This document shows, piece by piece, positions 17,375 through 25,528 of a stretch of DNA of 64,000 nt (position 1 is its first letter; every line of letters starts with the position of its first letter). The position numbers and the translations under genes were made by a program. This stretch comes from Hymenobacter cheonanensis (GTDB lineage: Bacteria; Bacteroidota; Bacteroidia; Cytophagales; Hymenobacteraceae): positions 62,001-126,000 of the forward strand of contig NZ_JAUQSW010000003.1 of assembly GCF_030581075.1 (NCBI RefSeq), in the 5' to 3' direction. The notes beneath the pieces are model-generated. The model saw only the letters and a list, made by a program, of their open reading frames with translations. It was not told the origin of the DNA and did not search any database.

Positions 17375-19879
17375 TTAGTTAAACAGCCCTTTAATGCGCT
17401 GGCCCAGTGTGGGCTTTTGCACCGGCTCTTCGTAGTAGCCCATGCCGTAGCTGCCGTAGCCATAGCCATAGCCATAGCCGTAGCCGTAGCCATAGCCGTA
17501 AGAGCCCTCGGCCTTGGCATCGTTGAGGATGGTACACATGCGCGTAAATTGATTGTTGCGCATCAGGCGGTTCATATTCTTGAGGAAGGTTTTGCGCGAG
17601 TAGTTGGCCCGCACGATGTAAATCGGCACGTCGGCCTTCCGCATGATGAGAATACCATCCGTAACCAAGCCTACCGGCGGCGTATCAATCAGAATCACGT
17701 CGTAGGTGCGGTACAGCTCCGTCAGCATCTGGTCGAAGCGCGGATGCAGGATAAGCTCCGACGGATTGGGCGGCGTGGGGCCGGCCGAAATAAAATCCAG
17801 CGACTCGATGCTCGTGTGCTGAATGCACTCGCTCACCGAGTGGCGGTCGATGAGGATAGTACTGATGCCGCGCACGTTTTCGGCGTCGAAGGCCAGGTTT
17901 ACCTTCGGCTTGCGCATATCCAGGTCAAGGATAATAACGCGCTGCCCCGAGAGGGCAATAATCCCCCCTAGGTTAACCGTAACGAAGGTTTTGCCCTCGC
18001 CCGAGATAGTCGACGTAACCGATATCAGGCGCTTCTTATTCGAAGGGCTGATGAAGTCGAGGTTGGTACGGATAGAGCGGATGGCCTCGGATACCGACGA
18101 CTTGGGGTTCTTGTCCACCACCATCCGTGATATATTCAGCTTTTCCTTCTCGTAGGTCGGAATAACCCCTAGCACCGACACTTTGGTATTGCGCTCCAGT
18201 TCGCCCACGCTCGTGATGGTGTTATGCATCAGGTAGCGGGTGGCAATCAGGCCCAGGCTCAGTAGCAGCCCACCGGCCAGCCCAATGGCGTACACCAGCA
18301 GCTTAACGGGCGAGATGGGAGCGTCGGGAGCGTAGGCCGGAGACAAAATTTGAAAGTCGGCCGTGGTGCCGGCATTCTTGATATTATACTCTACTTTTTT
18401 CTCCAGTAGGTTCTGGTACGTAGAGCCGTACAGCTCCAGCGGGCGGCGCAGGCGCTCCAGCTCCGTTTCCTTACCCGGTATCGATTGCAGCTCGCCGCTG
18501 AGCTTGCCCTGCTGGCTGTTAAGCAAGCCTAGCTGGGTACGCAGCTGCGCCTGGGCCTGCACAATCTGGCGCTTTAGCGTGGCCTGGGCAAAGGCCACCT
18601 GCTCTTGCGGCTGCTTCACGGCTTCCGTTACATCCTGGTAGGAGCGCCGAATGCGCCGCAGATTCTGCTGCAAGCTATTCAGCTCCTCCAATTGCCGCGC
18701 AATAGCCGGGTTGTCGATGGTAGCCAGCCCCGGAATAGATTGCGCTACCGATACATCATCATTAGGCGTGATGCGCTCCTGGGTAGAAAGGCGGCTTACT
18801 TCGTTGAGCAAGGCAAGCTTCTGCTCCAGCTCCAGGCGGTCTTTTTGAATGGCGGCAATTTCTTCAGTAATTGCGTTTAGCTCACTTTTGGCATCATAGG
18901 TGCCATTCTGCTGCACAAAGTTTTTAAGATTGTCTTCTGCCTTGGCCAGGCTGTTGCCTGTGGCAGCTAACTGCTGGTCGAGGTACGCGAGCGCTTTTTC
19001 GGTTGATTCCTGCTTGCGCGCTACCTTGGCGTCGCGGTATACGCTATCCAGCGCATTCACAAGGCGTTGCGCCTTAAGACGGTTATAATCCTGGAAGGAA
19101 ATCTGGATGGTATTCGCCCCTGCGTTCAGCACTTCCGTAGCCAGGTTGCGGTCAAGGTAACCATTTATCGTATTATCATCCAGGATGATAAAATGGTAAG
19201 CAGCTTCGGAGAAGCCCGGGCTGGCCGGGGTAGAGGAAGTGGGCAGCAGCCGCAGCTGAATGCCTGGCAGCTGCACCGCCTGGCCTATTTTATAAGTGCC
19301 GCCCAGGTTTTCAGACCCTAGCGCCACACTCAGCTGGTAAGTAGTTGCGCTTGTGAATGTTACATTGAATTTCCGGTTGTAGTACGCCTGGTCGCTGATA
19401 GTGTACTCTACCCGGAAGGGACAGTTGCTAAACATCTCTGCCTCCAGCACCGTGCCCTGGGTATAGTAGTTTACATCGAGCGGCACTACCTGCTTGAGCT
19501 TCCGATAGGTTAGCTCCGACTTAATCAGCTCTACCTCGCCGGCCAGCTGCGCCCCGCGGCTGCCTTCGCTGCCTATGGCGGCCCCCAGCCCAAGGTTGCC
19601 GGCTTCGCTACGCTCGTCTATCTTAAGCACCGAGCTAGCCTTGTACACGGGCTTAGTATAGCGCAGATACAGCCAGGAAGCCGTGAGGCCCAGCATTACC
19701 AGCAGGGCGGCCCAGGGCAGGCTTTTGCGCGCCACCAATACCAGCGTGCTCAGGTCAAAGCTGCTCTCGCCGTCCGAGTCATCATCGCCCGTGCCGCCGC
19801 TTGCTGGCAGGTTAGCTTCCGTGCCCGTAGTCGTTCGCCGGATAAGCTCTTCCAGTTCCGCGTTTTCGCTTGATGCCAT
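17375..19879 (-). CDS. Polysaccharide co-polymerase/tyrosine kinase (Wzc-like BY-kinase)
   Basis: An 834-residue inner-membrane protein. It has an N-terminal cytoplasmic stretch, TM1 near residues 55-72, a periplasmic Wzz domain with long coiled-coil segments (about 290-480), TM2 near 527-548, and a cytoplasmic BY-kinase domain. Kinase motifs are Walker A in TISGEGKTFVTVNLG near 627, Walker A' in VIILDLDMRKPK, and Walker B in ILIDTPPVG. The C-terminus carries eight Gly-Tyr pairs (about 794-809) plus further tyrosines as the autophosphorylation tail. The protein controls polymerisation and export of surface polysaccharide together with the Wza-like lipoprotein encoded 35 bases upstream. Confidence 0.95.
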   Translation of the reverse strand: MASSENAELEELIRRTTTGTEANLPASGGTGDDDSDGESSFDLSTLVLVARKSLPWAALLVMLGLTASWLYLRYTKPVYKASSVLKIDERSEAGNLGLGAAIGSEGSRGAQLAGEVELIKSELTYRKLKQVVPLDVNYYTQGTVLEAEMFSNCPFRVEYTISDQAYYNRKFNVTFTSATTYQLSVALGSENLGGTYKIGQAVQLPGIQLRLLPTSSTPASPGFSEAAYHFIILDDNTINGYLDRNLATEVLNAGANTIQISFQDYNRLKAQRLVNALDSVYRDAKVARKQESTEKALAYLDQQLAATGNSLAKAEDNLKNFVQQNGTYDAKSELNAITEEIAAIQKDRLELEQKLALLNEVSRLSTQERITPNDDVSVAQSIPGLATIDNPAIARQLEELNSLQQNLRRIRRSYQDVTEAVKQPQEQVAFAQATLKRQIVQAQAQLRTQLGLLNSQQGKLSGELQSIPGKETELERLRRPLELYGSTYQNLLEKKVEYNIKNAGTTADFQILSPAYAPDAPISPVKLLVYAIGLAGGLLLSLGLIATRYLMHNTITSVGELERNTKVSVLGVIPTYEKEKLNISRMVVDKNPKSSVSEAIRSIRTNLDFISPSNKKRLISVTSTISGEGKTFVTVNLGGIIALSGQRVIILDLDMRKPKVNLAFDAENVRGISTILIDRHSVSECIQHTSIESLDFISAGPTPPNPSELILHPRFDQMLTELYRTYDVILIDTPPVGLVTDGILIMRKADVPIYIVRANYSRKTFLKNMNRLMRNNQFTRMCTILNDAKAEGSYGYGYGYGYGYGYGYGSYGMGYYEEPVQKPTLGQRIKGLFN
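17453..17500. repeat. Hexanucleotide repeat encoding (Gly-Tyr)8
   Basis: Eight uninterrupted 6-base units, GCC(G/A)TA on the plus strand, read as Gly-Tyr pairs on the minus strand in the kinase tail. The third-position variation (GTA or ATA) lowers but does not remove the chance of slippage. Confidence 0.9.
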
Positions 19880-19914
19880 AATAGTAGCGCACTTAAATAG
19901 ATAGTGGCGGAAAA

Positions 19915-20850
19915 CTACCGGAGGTAATTTATTAGAGAAAACGCAATGCTAGTCAGCCCTAGCAAAGTCGACGCTAGGCTAAGCACCGGCGTCGCATCGT
20001 TCAGATTATCCAGCAGAGGCCGCCGTACCGGCTGGATATAAATAATATCGTTGGGCTCTACCTGCAGGTTGCCCCGGCGCATGCCTTCCAACGTATTGAG
20101 ATTGATAAACTGTACCTGGGGGTTCTTCAAATCGCCCCGGATGATGCGAATATTATCGATGCGGCCCCCATTGCGGGCAATGCCGGTGCTACCCCCGGCC
20201 GCGCCGCCATCGGGGCCACCGGCCAGGGCCAGTACTTCGAGCAGGTTCATATTGTCATTAGCCAGGTTAATGACCAGGCCGCCGGGGGCACCCAGAATGA
20301 TAACGCGGTTGTTGCTCACGGCCGTTTTAATGAACGGCTCTTTGTAATACGCACTATAGCGGATTTTCAACACACTGTCGGCCTGGATAAGGCTGAGCCC
20401 TTGCAGGTAGACCCGGTCTACCAGTGGTAGGTGCACGGTACCATCGGCCTGCACTACATATTGGGTGCTGCCAGGCACGGCGCTCCCGCCTCCGCCGCCA
20501 CCCCGGCCACTGGTGCTGGCGCCGGTGGCAATGGCGCTGCCCGCGCTGCCGATGCCCGTACCAAAGCGCAGCTCCCCGTTAGGGTCAATCAGCTTTTCGC
20601 CTTTGTTGGTGTAAACCTGAATGTTGAGCAGGTCGTTGGGGTGAATGGTGTAGTTGCGCGCCGTGCGGTTGACGGCCCGCCGCAGCCTGGCCGTATCCAC
20701 CACGCCATCGCGCCCCTTGGTGAGTTGAAACATCGTGCGCTGATTGTAGTAGCGGCTGGTGGCACACGACGAGAGCAGACCAAGCAGCGGCAGGGCCAAA
20801 AGCCAAAACCGCCGGCGCAAGCAAGGCGAAAGCTGAGATAGAAGAGCCAA
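19915..20850 (-). CDS. Polysaccharide export lipoprotein (Wza/BexD-like)
   Basis: A 311-residue outer-membrane lipoprotein that forms the export channel for surface polysaccharide. A basic start, hydrophobic core and lipobox LLSSC place the lipid-modified cysteine at residue 29. The poly-export domain begins NYTIHPNDLLNIQVYTNKGE (about 66-85), followed by a Gly/Ser-rich insert and a SLBB-type region (VHLPLVDRVYLQGLSL). A C-terminal hydrophobic segment is present. The start codon is TTG at 20850, the only one that preserves the signal peptide. It is the first gene of the operon, behind a consensus promoter at 20924-20954. Confidence 0.93.
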   Translation of the reverse strand: MALLSQLSPCLRRRFWLLALPLLGLLSSCATSRYYNQRTMFQLTKGRDGVVDTARLRRAVNRTARNYTIHPNDLLNIQVYTNKGEKLIDPNGELRFGTGIGSAGSAIATGASTSGRGGGGGGSAVPGSTQYVVQADGTVHLPLVDRVYLQGLSLIQADSVLKIRYSAYYKEPFIKTAVSNNRVIILGAPGGLVINLANDNMNLLEVLALAGGPDGGAAGGSTGIARNGGRIDNIRIIRGDLKNPQVQFINLNTLEGMRRGNLQVEPNDIIYIQPVRRPLLDNLNDATPVLSLASTLLGLTSIAFSLINYLR

Positions 20851-20923
20851 AAGAAAAAATATTCAGTAGAAGCTGCCTAGCCCAGAGGTGCTGGCTGACA
20901 ACCTCGAAAGGTAAAAAATGCCT

Positions 20924-20954
20924 CAAAAGTAACTCTTTTATGGCGGCCTTTCAA
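20924..20954 (-). promoter_or_regulatory. Promoter of the polysaccharide operon
   Basis: On the minus strand: TTG at 20954-20952, a 20-base spacer, and TACTTTTG at 20931-20924. It matches the Bacteroidota primary-sigma consensus and leaves a leader of about 65 bases before the TTG start at 20850. Confidence 0.75.
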
Positions 20955-21008
20955 AAACCGAGCCGGCAGGGCCAGCCAGGCCCGCCAGATTTAACGGTCT
21001 CAAAATCG

Positions 21009-21016
21009 TATTTTTG
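21009..21016 (+). promoter_or_regulatory. -7 promoter element of the acyl-CoA dehydrogenase gene
   Basis: TATTTTTG followed by CGG, 58 bases before the start codon. It fits TAnnTTTG, but no TTG is found 19-21 bases upstream. Confidence 0.5.
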
Positions 21017-21073
21017 CGGTACCGGCCCGGCCGGCCGACATTCTCTCCCCCTCCCCCCACCCAATTTATTTTC

Positions 21074-22222
21074 ATGGAAGCTACCGTGGCCACCGAAAAC
21101 CAGACCATGATTGCGCAGATGGTGCGCGATTTTGGCCTCCAGCACATCAAACCCCACATGATGCGCTGGGATAATACCCAGGAGTTTCCCCGCGACCTGT
21201 TCCGCCAGCTCGGCGAGCTCGGCCTGATGGGCGTGCTCGTGCCCGCCCAGTACGGCGGCTCGGGCTTTGGCTACCAGGAATACGTGACGGCCATTGCCGA
21301 GCTGGCCAAAATCGACGGCAGCATCGGCCTGAGCATGGCCGCGCATAACTCGCTCTGCACCGGCCACATTCTGCAGCACGCTTCCGAAGCGCAAAAGCAG
21401 CAGTACCTGCCCCGCCTGGCCTCGGGCGAATGGCTAGGGGCCTGGGGCCTCACCGAGCCCAACACGGGCTCCGATGCGGGCAACATGCGCACCACCGCCG
21501 TGCTCGACCCTAGCGGCGAGCACTACGTGCTGAACGGTGCCAAAAATTTCATCACCCACGGCAAGAGCGGCGACGTGGCCGTGGTAATTGCCCGCACCGG
21601 CGAGGTCGGCGACTCGCACGGCATGACGGCCTTTATCGTGGAGCGCGGCACGCCCGGCTTCGAAGGCGGCCGCAAGGAAGACAAGCTGGGTATGCGCGCC
21701 TCCGAAACCACCGAAATGATTTTCACCGATTGCCAGGTGCCCGTAGCCAATGTCATCGGCAAAGTCGGCGACGGCTTTGTGCAGAGCCTGAAAGTGCTCG
21801 ACGGCGGCCGCATCAGCATTGCGGCCCTGAGCCTGGGCATTGCCCAGGGCGCCTACGAGGCCGCCTTGCAGTACAGCAAGGAGCGCCAGCAGTTCAACCA
21901 GCCCATCAGCAATTTCCAGGGCATCGCCTTCAAGCTGGCCGATATGGCCACCGAGATTGAGGCCGCTAGCCTGCTCACCTACCGCGCCGCCGCCATGAAG
22001 GACCGGGGCGAAAACGTAAACCTGGAGTCGGCCATGGCCAAGCTCTACGCCTCCGAGGTGAGCGTGCGCGTGGCCAACGAGGGCGTGCAAATCTTCGGCG
22101 GCTACGGCTACACCAAAGACTACCCGGCCGAGAAGTACTACCGCGACGCCAAGCTCTGCACCATTGGCGAGGGCACCAGTGAAATTCAGAAGCTCGTTAT
22201 CGCCCGCGCCCTTCTCAAGTAA
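21074..22222 (+). CDS. Acyl-CoA dehydrogenase
   Basis: A 382-residue FAD enzyme that introduces the alpha,beta double bond in acyl-CoA (fatty-acid or branched-chain amino-acid breakdown). Motifs are [18 protein letters not shown] (FAD/substrate signature 1), the KNFITHG strand, and [21 protein letters not shown] followed by IGEGTSEIQ, whose first Glu is the likely catalytic base as in short-chain and branched-chain members. ATG 21074 (MEATVATE) is chosen over an upstream start at 21014, which lies at the -7 promoter element. It is followed directly by a long inverted repeat that may act as its terminator. Confidence 0.95.
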   Translation: MEATVATENQTMIAQMVRDFGLQHIKPHMMRWDNTQEFPRDLFRQLGELGLMGVLVPAQYGGSGFGYQEYVTAIAELAKIDGSIGLSMAAHNSLCTGHILQHASEAQKQQYLPRLASGEWLGAWGLTEPNTGSDAGNMRTTAVLDPSGEHYVLNGAKNFITHGKSGDVAVVIARTGEVGDSHGMTAFIVERGTPGFEGGRKEDKLGMRASETTEMIFTDCQVPVANVIGKVGDGFVQSLKVLDGGRISIAALSLGIAQGAYEAALQYSKERQQFNQPISNFQGIAFKLADMATEIEAASLLTYRAAAMKDRGENVNLESAMAKLYASEVSVRVANEGVQIFGGYGYTKDYPAEKYYRDAKLCTIGEGTSEIQKLVIARALLK

Positions 22223-22224
22223 AG

Positions 22225-22350
22225 CACGGATTACACGAATTCAAACGGATTTCACGGCTTTTGTGAACGGCCTCTACAGCAGCCGCTAGGGTGTTCATAG
22301 TGAATCGACTACAAAATCCGTGAAATCCGTTTGAATTCGCGCAATCCGTG
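22225..22350. repeat. Long inverted repeat between acyl-CoA dehydrogenase gene and rpsU
   Basis: The left arm 22225-22257 (starts CACGGATTACACGAATTC) and right arm 22318-22350 pair over 33 positions with two mismatches. Pairing extends a further 7 positions inward with one mismatch, leaving a loop of about 46 bases. The right arm contains the -33 TTG of the rpsU promoter. The words AATCCGTG and AAATCCGT recur within each arm, as in interspersed repeat families. It may terminate the upstream gene. Confidence 0.85.
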
Positions 22351-22360
22351 ATTATCTTTG
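22331..22360 (+). promoter_or_regulatory. Promoter of rpsU
   Basis: TTG at 22331-22333, a 19-base spacer, and TATCTTTG at 22353-22360, followed by CGG. A textbook Bacteroidota promoter, about 50 bases before the start codon. Confidence 0.8.
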
Positions 22361-22410
22361 CGGCCCGATTTACTCGGCTTCCCGTCGCGAAAGCATTCAA
22401 AATCCCCGAT

Positions 22411-22605
22411 ATGATTATCGTTCAAATCAAAGACAACGAAACCGTTGACCGTGCGCTGAAGCGCTTCAAAAAGAAATTCGAGCGCACCGGCGTGCTGAAA
22501 GAGCTGCGTCGCCGCACGTTCTTCCAGAAGCCGAGCATCACCCAGCGCAAGCTGAAGCAAAAGGCTGTTTACAAGCTGGCTACCTACGGCACCGAGAACG
22601 AGTAG
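22411..22605 (+). CDS. rpsU: 30S ribosomal protein S21
   Basis: A 64-residue basic protein of the small ribosomal subunit, located near the 3' end of 16S rRNA. The sequence starts MIIVQIKDNETVDRALKRF, then KKKFERTGVLKELRRR, typical of the S21 family. The frame is open to 22348, but the ATG at 22411 gives the conserved N-terminus. In Bacteroidota S21 has been associated with sequestering the anti-Shine-Dalgarno end of 16S rRNA, which fits the scarcity of Shine-Dalgarno sites in this window. It is followed by xerC and hpf, a conserved trio in the phylum. Confidence 0.97.
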   Translation: MIIVQIKDNETVDRALKRFKKKFERTGVLKELRRRTFFQKPSITQRKLKQKAVYKLATYGTENE

Positions 22606-22758
22606 TCGTTTACTGGTAGCTTTTGCTGGTTTTGAGAAGCCCGCCCACTTGCCGTTTGGCAGCTGGGCGGGCTTCTGGCATTGGGGCAAAGCCAGGTGCG
22701 GCGCGCAGGCCCTACTTTGCAGCCCCTGGCGCGGCTGGCCCGCGCCGGAAACTGGCCT

Positions 22759-23643
22759 ATGGAAGAATTTCTGGATTTTTTGCGTTACGAAAAGCGCTTT
22801 AGCCCGCACACCGTTACGTCGTATCAGACTGATTTGGTGCAGTTTGCAGCCTACTTGCTGGCCGAATATGAGCTAACTGACCCCGCGCAGGCCACGCACC
22901 CGCTCATTCGGGGCTGGGTGGTGAGCCTGATGGGCCAGGACCTGGACCCGCGCACCGTTAATCGCAAAGTGGCCTGCCTGCGCTCGTTCTACAAGTTTTT
23001 GCTGCGCGGGCACCGTATTGAGGCTAATCCTATGCTGCGCATTAAGGCCCCGAAGATGGCGAAGAAGCTGCCCGAATTTGTGCCCGAAGAGTCGCTGAAC
23101 CGGCTGCTTAACTCCTTCGAGTTTGAAGACAGCTTTGCGGGCGTGCGCGACCAACTGGTGCTCGAAACGCTGTACGGCACCGGCATTCGCCTCTCGGAGC
23201 TGCTAGGCATTACGGAAGACGATGTGGACAGCGGCGCCCGCACCGTGCGCGTAACCGGCAAGGGTAATAAGCAGCGCATTGTGCCCCTCAACCCTTCGCT
23301 GCTGCTGGTGCTTGCTAAGTACCGGGCCAGCCGCCTGGCCGAATTCGGGCCCGCCACCTCGGCTAGCCCCTTGCTGCGCACCGACAAGGGCGAGCCGCTG
23401 TACGAAAAGCTGGTGTACCGCACCGTGAAGAAGTACCTGAGCCAGGTATCAACTTCGGCCGCGCACCAGCACCCGCACGCTTTGCGCCATGCGTTTGCCA
23501 CGCACCTGCTGGGCAAGGGCGCTGACCTCAATGCCATCAAAGAATTGCTGGGCCACGCCAGCCTGGCGGCCACACAAGTGTACACACATTTGTCCGTCGA
23601 CCGGCTGAAATCCGTATTCGAACAAGCTCATCCCCGAGCCTGA
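22759..23643 (+). CDS. xerC: Tyrosine recombinase XerC/XerD type
   Basis: A 294-residue site-specific recombinase for resolving chromosome dimers. The N-terminal SAM-like core-binding domain covers residues 1-85 and the catalytic domain about 105-290. Catalytic residues are visible: Arg144 (GIRLSEL), Lys168 (GKGNKQR), His240 and Arg243 (HALRH), His266 (GHASLA) and the nucleophile Tyr275 (VYTHLS). ATG 22759 is chosen over an upstream start at 22681, because the family begins with a short segment like MEEFLDFLRYEKRFS. Context between rpsU and hpf marks it as the housekeeping recombinase rather than a phage or transposon integrase. Confidence 0.93.
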   Translation: MEEFLDFLRYEKRFSPHTVTSYQTDLVQFAAYLLAEYELTDPAQATHPLIRGWVVSLMGQDLDPRTVNRKVACLRSFYKFLLRGHRIEANPMLRIKAPKMAKKLPEFVPEESLNRLLNSFEFEDSFAGVRDQLVLETLYGTGIRLSELLGITEDDVDSGARTVRVTGKGNKQRIVPLNPSLLLVLAKYRASRLAEFGPATSASPLLRTDKGEPLYEKLVYRTVKKYLSQVSTSAAHQHPHALRHAFATHLLGKGADLNAIKELLGHASLAATQVYTHLSVDRLKSVFEQAHPRA

Positions 23644-23784
23644 ATTCAATCCGGAATGAAGCATAAGTACGCAATGTGCTAAGTGCTTGCTGTTCAGCCG
23701 ACGGCTAGGGCAGTAAGGTATTTTGCTTCCTCAGTACTCATTCAGCATACTCGGTTTCCCATCCACCCAATTCCCCTTTTGCCC

Positions 23785-24084
23785 ATGAAAGTGCAAATGC
23801 AATCGGTACATTTTGATGCCGACAAGACCCTCCTCGACTTCATTCAGCAACGCCTCAATAAGCTGGAGCATTTTTATGACCGCGTGACGGACGGCGAAGT
23901 AATTCTGCGCCTCAACAACAAAGACGGCGTGGCCAATAAAACGGTCGAAATCAAGCTGATGGTACCCGGCAGCACGCTCTTCAGCCAGGAAGATGCCACC
24001 TCTTTCGAGGCTGCCACCGATGCCGCCGTAGAGGCGCTGAAGCGCCAGATTACCAAATACAAAGAGAAATCTCTGAGCCACTAG
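23785..24084 (+). CDS. hpf: Ribosome hibernation promoting factor (short HPF/RaiA family)
   Basis: A 99-residue protein that binds the small subunit and stabilises idle ribosomes. It starts MKVQMQSVHFDADKTLLDFI, with the conserved KLEHFYDRVTDGEVILRL segment and a Lys-rich C-terminus (AVEALKRQITKYKEK). ATG 23785 is chosen; the open frame from 23683 has no family similarity. Length corresponds to the short form without the dimerisation tail. It ends at a strong terminator and closes the rpsU-xerC-hpf group. Confidence 0.95.
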   Translation: MKVQMQSVHFDADKTLLDFIQQRLNKLEHFYDRVTDGEVILRLNNKDGVANKTVEIKLMVPGSTLFSQEDATSFEAATDAAVEALKRQITKYKEKSLSH

Positions 24085-24098
24085 GCCCCGTTTATAGC

Positions 24099-24139
24099 GC
24101 AAAAAGCCCCGGCTGCCATCGGCAGCCGGGGCTTTTTGC
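24099..24139. terminator. Bidirectional terminator between hpf and metK
   Basis: A perfect 19-bp stem (24099-24117 with 24121-24139), starting GCAAAAAGCCCCGGC, with a 3-base ATC centre. A- and T-tracts on either side serve both convergent genes. Confidence 0.92.
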
Positions 24140-24152
24140 TGGCTAGGGCAGC

Positions 24153-25415
24153 TTACAGGTTGAAAGCGGCCTTGATGCGGTCGACGTAGTCGAGCTTTTC
24201 CCAGGTGAAGGTTTCGAAGGTTTTCTCTTCGCCATCCTTCATCTTTACCGTTACGGTGCCCGGCTGGCGGCCCATGTGCCCATAGGCGGCCGTGGCGCCA
24301 AAAATGGGGTTACGCAGGCCTAGCCGCTCCACAATGGCGTAGGGGCGCAGGTCGAAGAGCGCGTTCACTTTATTGGCAATCTCGCCGTCGGTGAGCGGCT
24401 GGCCATTGGTACCCAAGGCTTTAGTGGTGCCCGAAGTAGTAACGTACAAGCCTACCGGCTTGGCCACGCCAATGGCGTAGGCTACCTGCACCAGGGCCTG
24501 GTCGGCCACGCCGGCGGCCACCAGGTTTTTGGCAATGTGGCGGGTGGCGTAGGCGGCCGAGCGGTCTACCTTGCTCGAATCTTTGCCCGAAAAGGCGCCG
24601 CCGCCGTGGGCACCCTTGCCGCCGTAGGTATCGACGATAATCTTGCGGCCGGTAAGGCCCGAGTCGCCGTGCGGGCCGCCGATAACGAACTTGCCCGTAG
24701 GGTTTATATGGTGCTGAATAGCAGCGGTGAAGAGTGCCTGCACTTCGGGGCTCAGCTTGGCCTTCACGCGCGGAATGAGGATGGTAAGAATATCCTGCTT
24801 GATGCGCGCCAGCATGGCTTCTTCCGAGGCGTCGAACTCATCGTGCTGGGTGCTGATAACGATGGTTTCGATGGCCTCGGGGCGGTGGTCGTCGGAGTAG
24901 CGAATAGTAACCTGGCTCTTGGCGTCGGGGCGCAGGTAAGGCATTTCCTGGCCCGACCGGCGAATGGCGGCCAGCTCTTCGAGCAGGCGGTGCGACAGGT
25001 CAAGGGCCAGCGGCATGTAGCTGGCGCTTTCGTTGGTAGCATAGCCGAACATCATGCCCTGGTCGCCGGCGCCCTGCTCTTCGGGGGCCTGGCGCACCAC
25101 GCCCTGGTTGATGTCGGGCGACTGCTCGTGCAGGCGGTTCATCACCTCGCAGGTGTCGGCGTTGAACAGGTATTCGGGCTTGTTGTAGCCAATACGCCGG
25201 ATGGTTTCGCGCACAATAGGCTCGGCATCAACATGGGCCGTCGACTTTATTTCGCCGGCCACCAGGGCAAAATCCGTGGTTACGAGGGTTTCGCAGGCTA
25301 CTTTGGCCGTAGGGTCCTGGCGCAGATACTCGTCGAGGATGGCATCGGAAATCTGGTCGGCAACTTTATCGGGGTGGCCTTCCGAAACCGATTCGGAAGT
25401 GAACAGATAGGGCAT
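24153..25415 (-). CDS. metK: S-adenosylmethionine synthetase
   Basis: A 420-residue cytoplasmic enzyme that makes S-adenosylmethionine from methionine and ATP. The N-terminal YLFTSESVSEGHPDKVADQI holds ATP-binding His15. GAGDQGMMFGYATNE (signature 1) and the GGGAFSGKDSSKVDRSAAY phosphate-binding loop are present. Length is typical of Bacteroidota enzymes, slightly longer than the ~385-residue E. coli form. It follows the THUMP-like methyltransferase gene on the same strand. A stable GC hairpin with a T-run lies between them, only about 20 bases before the metK start, so expression may depend on read-through or attenuation (inference). ahcY, the other methyl-cycle gene, is 2.2 kb away. Confidence 0.98.
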   Translation of the reverse strand: MPYLFTSESVSEGHPDKVADQISDAILDEYLRQDPTAKVACETLVTTDFALVAGEIKSTAHVDAEPIVRETIRRIGYNKPEYLFNADTCEVMNRLHEQSPDINQGVVRQAPEEQGAGDQGMMFGYATNESASYMPLALDLSHRLLEELAAIRRSGQEMPYLRPDAKSQVTIRYSDDHRPEAIETIVISTQHDEFDASEEAMLARIKQDILTILIPRVKAKLSPEVQALFTAAIQHHINPTGKFVIGGPHGDSGLTGRKIIVDTYGGKGAHGGGAFSGKDSSKVDRSAAYATRHIAKNLVAAGVADQALVQVAYAIGVAKPVGLYVTTSGTTKALGTNGQPLTDGEIANKVNALFDLRPYAIVERLGLRNPIFGATAAYGHMGRQPGTVTVKMKDGEEKTFETFTWEKLDYVDRIKAAFNL

Positions 25416-25433
25416 GGCGGGAAATTAACAAAC

Positions 25434-25474
25434 AAAAATCCGCCCGCCCGGCCAGTTGGAGGCGCGGGCGGGCG
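25434..25474 (-). terminator. GC hairpin plus T-run in the metK leader: terminator or attenuator
   Basis: On the minus strand a 10-bp stem of CGCCCGCCCG type (25474-25465 pairing with 25450-25441, 14-base loop) is followed by GA and five T (25438-25434). It may end the methyltransferase transcript or attenuate metK. Two smaller hairpins precede it (CGGCC/GGCCG and CTCA/TGAG), and TAGTTTTA (25487-25480) is a weak -7 candidate. Confidence 0.6.
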
Positions 25475-25528
25475 GGCCGTAAAACTACTCATTAAATCCT
25501 GAGCGGCCACGTTTTGGCCGGGCAAGCG

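Noticed and set aside
22759..23643. Possibility that the tyrosine recombinase marks a mobile element
   Set aside because: It lies in the conserved rpsU-xerC-hpf context with no attachment-site repeats or phage genes, so it is the housekeeping Xer protein.
25416..25528. Definite call of a known SAM riboswitch before metK
   Set aside because: The hairpins do not show a consensus of a known class that I can recognise, so only an attenuator candidate is reported.
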